Shown one piece after another: positions 14,166-15,828 of a stretch of DNA of 15,828 nt; within the stretch, counting starts at the first letter, position 1; each line of letters opens with the position of its first letter. A model generated the notes under the pieces. It saw only the letters and a program-made list of their open reading frames with translations, did no database searches and was not told the DNA's origin. Both the position numbers and the translations under genes were made by a program. The DNA is from JAGNGI01 sp035448825 (GTDB taxonomy: Bacteria; Fidelibacterota; UBA2242), in assembly GCA_035448825.1 (NCBI GenBank), contig DAOTJS010000029.1, forward strand, positions 1 to 15,828, given 5' to 3'.

Positions 14166-15617
14166 ATGGAACGATTGAAACTCGATCTAAGTAATCTTGA
14201 TAGCATTTTTCCGGAAAATTTTACGCCGGAACGAATCGCCCGAGCAAAAACATTGTTTTTTCAGAAATTGGCAGAAGGCGCTCATCAATTCTACGGAGGA
14301 AAAATTCAAATAGCCCCGCGGGCGGGATTTTTTGGATTCAACTGGTTTAATGTCTGGTATACGCCGGGCGTCTCGCGCATCTCAACTGCAATTCGAGATA
14401 ACAATGACCTTTCTTTTGAATTGACAAATCGCGGAAATTTAGTGGCAATTGTCAGCGATTCGACTCGGGTGCTTGGGGATGGAGATGTGACTCCGCCGGG
14501 TGGTCTGGGAGTTATGGAAGGCAAAGCTTTTTTAATGAAATATCTTGGTGGAGTAGATGCCGTGCCACTCTGTATCGATAGTCGCGATCAAAACGGCTTG
14601 CCTGATCCCGATAAAATCATTCAATTCGTAAAGATGTGCCAGCCGAGTTTTGGTGCTATCAATCTGGAAGATATTTCTCAGCCGAATTGCTATCAGGTTT
14701 TGGATGTGCTTACTAAGGAATGTGAAATTCCGGTTTGGCATGACGATGCCCAGGGAACAGCTTGTGTGACCTTAGCCGGTCTAATTAATGCCTTGAAATT
14801 GGCAAAGAAAGAGATCGGCGAGGTGAAAATCACAATGTTAGGAGCTGGTGCTTCGAATACGACCATTGCCAGAATTATTATTGCGGCTGGAGGTGACCCT
14901 CAAAAGATGACGCTCTTTGATTCACGTGGAGGGCTTCACCGCAATCGTACGGATATTAAAGACGATCCGCGGTTTTATCGTAAATGGGAACTATGCCAAT
15001 TAACCAATCCACACTGTGTTACTGATTTTGTTGAATCATGTAAAGGGGCGGATGTGCTGATTGCACTCTCAAAACCGGGACCGAATGTCATTAAACCGGA
15101 ATGGATCAAATCTATGGCTGATAAAGCGATTGTTTTTGCCTGCGCTAATCCCATCCCGGAAATTTGGCCGCATGCCGCCAAAGAAGCGGGTGCTTTCATC
15201 GTGGCTACTGGTCGGGGTGATTTTCCCAATCAGGTTAATAATTCACTTGGTTTTCCTGGAATTTTGAAGGGGGCTTTGATAGTGCGAGCTCGTAAAATAA
15301 CCGATTCGATGGCCATTGCAGCGGCCCAAGCTTTGGCTGATTTTGCCGAAAAGCGTGGCATAACACCGGATAATATTATTCCGAAAATGGATGAAACAGC
15401 GGTCTTTCCTTCCGAAGTTGCCGCCGTAGCTGAGCGAGCAATTCAAGAGGGAATGGCGCGGAGAATAATTAATGCCGAGTCGGCATTTCAGCAGGCTGAA
15501 GTAGATATTCAAACTTCTCGTGCGATGTTTCAAACACTGATAAAAGAAAATTATATCAAAGAGCTTCCTGAGAGTTTTTTAACTTCAGCCCTCGAATGGG
15601 CGATTAGCCAGGTTTAA
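14166..15617 (+). CDS. Malic enzyme (malate dehydrogenase, decarboxylating)
   Basis: A 483-residue soluble enzyme converting malate to pyruvate and carbon dioxide with NAD or NADP. In order it shows YTPGVSRIS, TNRGNLVAIVSDS, VLGDGD and VMEGKA, then INLEDISQPNCY, VWHDDAQGTA with the metal-binding Asp193-Asp194, the Rossmann motif GAGASN at 226-231, ACANPIPEIWP, and ATGRGDFPNQVNN. The usual HDDQHGTA is changed to HDDAQGTA. About 60 residues precede the conserved YTPGV region, longer than in the shortest bacterial enzymes, and about 80 residues follow the last conserved block. GGGAG nine bases upstream supports the ATG. It is third in a fumarase alpha, beta, malic enzyme unit, giving a fumarate to pyruvate route. 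Coenzyme preference cannot be read safely from the sequence. Confidence 0.92.
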   Translation: MERLKLDLSNLDSIFPENFTPERIARAKTLFFQKLAEGAHQFYGGKIQIAPRAGFFGFNWFNVWYTPGVSRISTAIRDNNDLSFELTNRGNLVAIVSDSTRVLGDGDVTPPGGLGVMEGKAFLMKYLGGVDAVPLCIDSRDQNGLPDPDKIIQFVKMCQPSFGAINLEDISQPNCYQVLDVLTKECEIPVWHDDAQGTACVTLAGLINALKLAKKEIGEVKITMLGAGASNTTIARIIIAAGGDPQKMTLFDSRGGLHRNRTDIKDDPRFYRKWELCQLTNPHCVTDFVESCKGADVLIALSKPGPNVIKPEWIKSMADKAIVFACANPIPEIWPHAAKEAGAFIVATGRGDFPNQVNNSLGFPGILKGALIVRARKITDSMAIAAAQALADFAEKRGITPDNIIPKMDETAVFPSEVAAVAERAIQEGMARRIINAESAFQQAEVDIQTSRAMFQTLIKENYIKELPESFLTSALEWAISQV

Positions 15618-15651
15618 TCGGCAGGAATCCTATTCAAAGCAATCCGATTTT
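15616..15651 (+). terminator. Possible weak terminator after malic enzyme
   Basis: AATCGG (15616-15621, overlapping the stop codon) can pair with CCGATT (15644-15649), ending in a run of four T. The loop of 22 bases is large and the T tract short, so this is a weak candidate. Confidence 0.25.
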
Positions 15652-15715
15652 GGCAAAATAGAATTCTGTGATTTTGTTCAATAAAACCATTTTTGTTGCT
15701 TGTCATTTTGCCAAA
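15649..15715. repeat. Perfect 11-bp inverted repeat between malic enzyme and tRNA
   Basis: TTTGGCAAAAT at 15649-15659 and ATTTTGCCAAA at 15705-15715 are perfect inverse copies separated by 45 bases, followed by TTTTA. They could form a long-loop hairpin ending the fumarase operon transcript or be paired protein-binding sites. A 10-bp direct repeat, ATCCGATTTT, also occurs at 15642-15651 and 15731-15740. Confidence 0.4.
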
Positions 15716-15751
15716 TTTTATGCAAATTATATCCGATTTTTTAAAATTGAT

Positions 15752-15824
<73 letters not shown>

Positions 15825-15828
15825 CAAA

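Overview
The window looks like the chromosome of a Gram-negative, probably anaerobic or facultative bacterium with AT-rich DNA. The evidence is two TonB-dependent outer-membrane receptors, several lipoprotein or signal-peptide starts, a signal peptidase II gene, and an oxygen-sensitive two-subunit class I fumarase next to a malic enzyme. The tRNA 3' CCA is not encoded. I cannot assign a phylum. The style (CarboxypepD-type receptor N-terminus, exported TPR proteins, small operons) would fit an FCB-like or candidate-phylum bacterium, but that is only an impression.

Left part (1-6610, minus strand): six tightly packed genes form one apparent operon. In transcription order they are an exported calcineurin-type metallophosphoesterase, a GntR/UTRA regulator, a PurM/AIR-synthase-like kinase resembling alpha-ribazole kinase (CblS), an ADP-ribosylglycohydrolase-family enzyme, a BtuB-like TonB receptor, and a second TonB receptor cut by the window edge. 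A near-consensus sigma70-type promoter lies directly upstream, so close to the first ATG that the mRNA would be almost leaderless. My working hypothesis is a GntR-controlled uptake and salvage operon for a cobamide or another alpha-N-riboside. This is the most unusual content of the window.

Middle (6611-8651): an AT-rich spacer, then lspA and a UPF0316/DUF2179 membrane protein on the minus strand, then a 500-base spacer with no gene I can support.

Right part (8652-15828, plus strand): an exported TPR protein overlaps a lipoprotein glycoside hydrolase of the (alpha/alpha)6 GH37/GH63/MGH1-like type. A flavin-reductase-like protein and a DUF486 membrane protein follow and end at a likely intrinsic terminator. 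Next is a metabolic operon, fumarase alpha, fumarase beta and malic enzyme, which together would take fumarate through malate to pyruvate. The window ends with an initiator tRNA-fMet.

Several gene starts were moved inward from the longest open frame because a ribosome binding site or signal peptide fits better. Each case is stated in the entry.
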